From: Robiginitomaculum sp.
Lineage (GTDB): Bacteria; Pseudomonadota; Alphaproteobacteria; Caulobacterales; Maricaulaceae
Reading direction: 5' to 3'
DNA length: 64,000 nucleotides
Assembly (NCBI GenBank): GCA_030949705.1
Contig: JAUZSF010000003.1
Coordinates: 124,001 to 188,000 of the forward strand
In this document: piece after piece, positions 61,012-64,000 of the stretch
Numbering within the stretch: the stretch's first letter is position 1
Layout: each line of letters starts with the position of its first letter
Translations under genes and position numbers: made by a program
The notes under the pieces: model-generated
Told to the model about the DNA's origin: nothing
Database searches by the model: none
The model's input: only the letters and a program-made list of their open reading frames with translations

Positions 61012-61734
61012 CTAATACATATGCTGACCGCCATTAATAGAGAGGGTTGAGCCGGTAATAAAGCCGGCATTGTCGGAAACCAGAAAATGCACCCCGCGGG
61101 CGATTTCACTGGCCTGGCCAAGGCGGCCAACGGGAATGCCGGCAATGATCTTGTCCAACACATTTGCCGGTACGGCGGCCACCATATCGGTATCAATATA
61201 GCCCGGTGCAATGGCATTGACGGTGATGCCATGGGCCGCGCCTTCCTGGGCCAGCGCCTTGGTAAAGCCGTGAATACCGGATTTCGCAGCGGCGTAATTG
61301 ACCTGGCCGTATTGCCCGGCCTGACCATTGATAGAGCCGATATTGACGATACGGCCAAATTTGCGTTCCAGCATGCCCTTCCACACCGCGCTGGCCATAT
61401 TGTAACAGCCGCCCAGATTTACATCGATAACCTTTTTCCAGGCTTCGGGGGACATGCGCTTCATGGTGCCATCCCGAGTAATGCCGGCATTATTGACCAC
61501 AATGTCCACTGGGCCGTGCGCGGCCTCAATATTGGCAATGCCGGCTGTGCAGGCCTCATAGTCGGCAACATCCCATTGATAACAAAAAATGGATCCCTCG
61601 CGGGCGCATTCATCCGCCGCGGCGCGATTGCCCGCATAGATGGCGGCCACCCGATAGCCGGCATCGGCCAGACGCTCGCTGATGGCGCGGCCAATGCCTC
61701 TGGTGCCGCCGGTAACCACTGCCAATCTGCTCAT
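61012..61734 (-). CDS. phbB: Acetoacetyl-CoA reductase
   Basis: VVTGGTRGIGRAISERL, NNAGITRDGTMKRM, SINGQAGQYGQVNYAAAKSGIHGFTKALAQE. Confidence 0.92.
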   Translation of the reverse strand: MSRLAVVTGGTRGIGRAISERLADAGYRVAAIYAGNRAAADECAREGSIFCYQWDVADYEACTAGIANIEAAHGPVDIVVNNAGITRDGTMKRMSPEAWKKVIDVNLGGCYNMASAVWKGMLERKFGRIVNIGSINGQAGQYGQVNYAAAKSGIHGFTKALAQEGAAHGITVNAIAPGYIDTDMVAAVPANVLDKIIAGIPVGRLGQASEIARGVHFLVSDNAGFITGSTLSINGGQHMY

Positions 61735-61861
61735 CATACTCTCCTGTAAGGGGAAATGCAGTTTGCCAAAACACGAGGCAAAAGAAAACACCCTAATTGA
61801 CTTGCCGCGGCGTGCTGCACTTGCGAAACTGTTCTCTCATTTTTGACTGCGGGGCCGCATC

Positions 61862-62437
61862 ATGGCGAAATCCAAAACCAATGCGAATGATCCGGTGGTG
61901 ATCAAGAAATACGCCAATCGGCGGCTGTATGATACGACACGCAGCGCCTATATCACGCTGGATGATCTAAAGGCGCTGGTGCATGAGGGCACGGATTTTG
62001 TGGTGCAGGACGCCAAAAGTGGCGAAGATCTGACCCATAGCGTGCTGACCCAGATTATTTTTGAACAGGAGGCCCAGGGACAGCATTTGTTGCCGGTGGA
62101 TTTTTTGCGCCAACTGATCCGGTTCTATGGCGACAGCATGCAAAATATCGTGCCCGGTTTTTTGGACATGAGCATGAATTCCCTGGCGCAAAGCAAGGAA
62201 CGCTTTGCCAAGCAAATGGGCAGTACGGCAACCAATCCCCTGTTTGGTCTTTTCGAGGAACAGGTACGCCAGAATATGGCCCTGTTTGAAAGTACATTAA
62301 AATCAATGTCGTCCTTTGGGACCAGCCAGCCCGAACCAAAGTCCGAACCGGCAGCCCCGGCCAAGCGCGATGATGATCTGGACGAATTGCGCGCGCAAAT
62401 GGCCGCCATGCAGGAAAAGCTCGACAAGCTGGGCTGA
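61862..62437 (+). CDS. phaR: Polyhydroxyalkanoate synthesis repressor
   Basis: VIKKYANRRLYDTTRSAYITLDDLKALVHEGTDFVVQDAKSGEDLTHSVLTQIIFEQE. Confidence 0.96.
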   Translation: MAKSKTNANDPVVIKKYANRRLYDTTRSAYITLDDLKALVHEGTDFVVQDAKSGEDLTHSVLTQIIFEQEAQGQHLLPVDFLRQLIRFYGDSMQNIVPGFLDMSMNSLAQSKERFAKQMGSTATNPLFGLFEEQVRQNMALFESTLKSMSSFGTSQPEPKSEPAAPAKRDDDLDELRAQMAAMQEKLDKLG

Positions 62438-62567
62438 TCCAAACTGGCACAGGTTTGGGGGCATGCACGCATCAATGGCGCCTTATTTATGGTTAATGGC
62501 GTGTTAATCGCCTAGGATTGCCAAAGCGGGCCAGATTTTCCGGCGCGTCTTTTGCAATTGGTAGGGC

Positions 62568-62864
62568 ATGAGCCGTATATCCTCCATATCGACCGCCAGC
62601 CGTCCCAAAGACCGCACCACCCCTGTGCGCCCGGCGCCTCGGGCCGAAAGTACGGTTCTGGTGCCTCTGCCACGCCCCAAACGCCGGGCAGCGCACCGGG
62701 TGCAAACGGCCCAAAGTGCGGCTTATTCGGCGCACGTGCTGGCCGGTATGCCGCGCCGGGGTCTAAAGGGCGATCCGGCCGAACAGAAACGGGTTTTTGC
62801 TACGTATGCCCGGGTACAGCATGGTGTATCCCCCCTGGGCCGCCGCCTTAAAATCGTGGCCTAA
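62568..62864 (+). CDS. Basic hypothetical protein
   Basis: 98-aa Arg/Ala-rich ORF downstream of phaR; composition fits coding in this genome. Confidence 0.5.
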   Translation: MSRISSISTASRPKDRTTPVRPAPRAESTVLVPLPRPKRRAAHRVQTAQSAAYSAHVLAGMPRRGLKGDPAEQKRVFATYARVQHGVSPLGRRLKIVA

Positions 62865-63295
62865 TCCTCATAGTCTTCTTCATCGTCAATCAGTATCTCA
62901 GCCGGTTCGCCGGTCATCATATAGCCGGCCAGAACCTTCATCAGGGTCATCATGGTAATGGCGAAAAACAGTGTTGAGGCAAAGGCCGGGACCAGCAAAA
63001 ACTCAACCAGACAAATAATAAACAGGCCAAGTGACAAAATGTGTGACAGCGCATTTTCGTGGCTGGTTTTGGCCACTTTCAGTAATTCCAGAAATACCAT
63101 CAACAGGGCGACCATCAAGATGACATCGCCCGAAGAGACCACCCACACCGTGCCCGAGGCCATGGGGACGGTGGTCAGCGTGCGCGCCAGCCCTGCCACC
63201 ACATCTTCGGCGGCGCGGGAAAATACGCCGCCGCCCAAGGCCACCACATTGTACAGGATGACCGGGACCGACAATAACGGAAAAAGTCTCAGCAT
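62861..63295 (-). CDS. Hypothetical four-TM membrane protein
   Basis: Four predicted hydrophobic helices and an acidic C-terminus (ILIDDEEDYED). Confidence 0.65.
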   Translation of the reverse strand: MLRLFPLLSVPVILYNVVALGGGVFSRAAEDVVAGLARTLTTVPMASGTVWVVSSGDVILMVALLMVFLELLKVAKTSHENALSHILSLGLFIICLVEFLLVPAFASTLFFAITMMTLMKVLAGYMMTGEPAEILIDDEEDYED

Positions 63296-63362
63296 GTTTC
63301 CCCCATATCTGTACCCAGCTTAACCGGCAAAGATATTCTTGTCAGGGGGGCGGGGCCGATCT

Positions 63363-63998
63363 TTATGGGGCCGAGGTGCCAACGGCATAAAGGCCCAGAT
63401 GGCCAGCTTTGATCAATACCTCACAATCCGACAATACCTGCAGGGTTTGGCTTTGCCCGGCGGCCAGACGCATCCAGCTGCCCACGCCATGATGGCCGTA
63501 TTCATCCTTGAACGCCCCTTTGAGCACATAAATTTCCAGGCCATGCTCAAAGCGCACTGGCATGCATTGCAAACCGGCCTCCCATTGCACCAGTGAAACC
63601 TGTTCGGCCTCGCTGCGATACAGTGGCAACATACGGGTGCCGGGCCGGTTACATTGCCAGGGGGCCTTGGGGTCATGGGTGTCCACGCGTACCGTGCGGC
63701 GGTCTTTGTCGGGAAATTGCCCCAGCTTTACAAAAATCGTACAGCCCTTTTTGCTATAAGGGGCGTGGGCAGAATGGGGCGGATTGCGCCCATAGGTGCC
63801 GCGGCCATAATCCCCCGCATCATCGGAATATACCCCATCGAGCACAAAAAATTCCTCGCCACCATCATGGATATGGGCGGCAATGCGGGCTCCCGGCGCA
63901 TAATGGACCAGTGAAGTGGCGCGGCAACCCTTTTCGCCGCCAATACGTTCCAGGGTTTTGCGATGCACGCCGGGGGCCGGCGACAGGGCCCAGGCCAT
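63363..63998 (-). CDS. ChrR-like cupin-domain protein
   Basis: Duplicated cupin: TSLVHYAPGARIAAHIHDGGEEFFVLDGVYSDDAGDYGRGTYGRNPPHSAHAPYSKKGCTIFVKLGQ. Confidence 0.85.
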   Translation of the reverse strand: MAWALSPAPGVHRKTLERIGGEKGCRATSLVHYAPGARIAAHIHDGGEEFFVLDGVYSDDAGDYGRGTYGRNPPHSAHAPYSKKGCTIFVKLGQFPDKDRRTVRVDTHDPKAPWQCNRPGTRMLPLYRSEAEQVSLVQWEAGLQCMPVRFEHGLEIYVLKGAFKDEYGHHGVGSWMRLAAGQSQTLQVLSDCEVLIKAGHLGLYAVGTSAP

Positions 63999-64000
63999 GG

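Noticed and set aside
1-64000. CRISPR array, transposase, integrase, prophage or toxin-antitoxin system
   Set aside because: No regularly spaced identical repeats or mobile-element proteins in any frame; the only tandem array is the in-frame fliK repeat

Overview
Alphaproteobacterial chromosomal segment, judged from SciP, CtrA, ChpT, FlbD, BamF/DUF3035 and PhaR homologues. No rRNA, CRISPR, phage or transposase signal was seen. Left half (1-29.7 kb): mostly housekeeping genes (maoC-like, ribF, ileS, lspA, bamF-like, PTP, amidase, pepA + NlpC/P60, cytochrome c, kdsB, pheA, nudC, peptidases, mnmA, SQR-like flavoprotein, dodecin, thiolase, sfsA, LysE). Embedded in it is a complete four-gene bufferin-type RiPP operon at about 20.47-22.95 kb: DUF2282 precursor, DUF692/MNIO enzyme, DUF2063 partner and DoxX membrane protein. 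A tRNA-Leu(UAA) lies at 29.69 kb. Right half (29.8-60 kb): a flagellar/chemotaxis/cell-cycle island (flgL, flgK, fliK, flgD, flgE, sciP, fliF, fliG, fliH, fliN, flbD, flhA, two small related membrane proteins, fliJ, fliI, ctrA, emrAB-marR, cheR, cheB, cheY, cheW, cheA, chpT), then an M23 peptidase and phbB/phaR. Main observations: the bufferin operon with a terminator-like hairpin after the precursor gene; seven 75-bp tandem repeats in fliK; two uncharacterised paralogous membrane proteins between flhA and fliJ; a near-perfect palindrome upstream of marR; a well-formed sigma-54 promoter before fliK; and many frameshifts. The frameshifts are mostly at homopolymers, consistent with sequencing error, but are unusually dense in ileS, which also contains compositionally odd segments.
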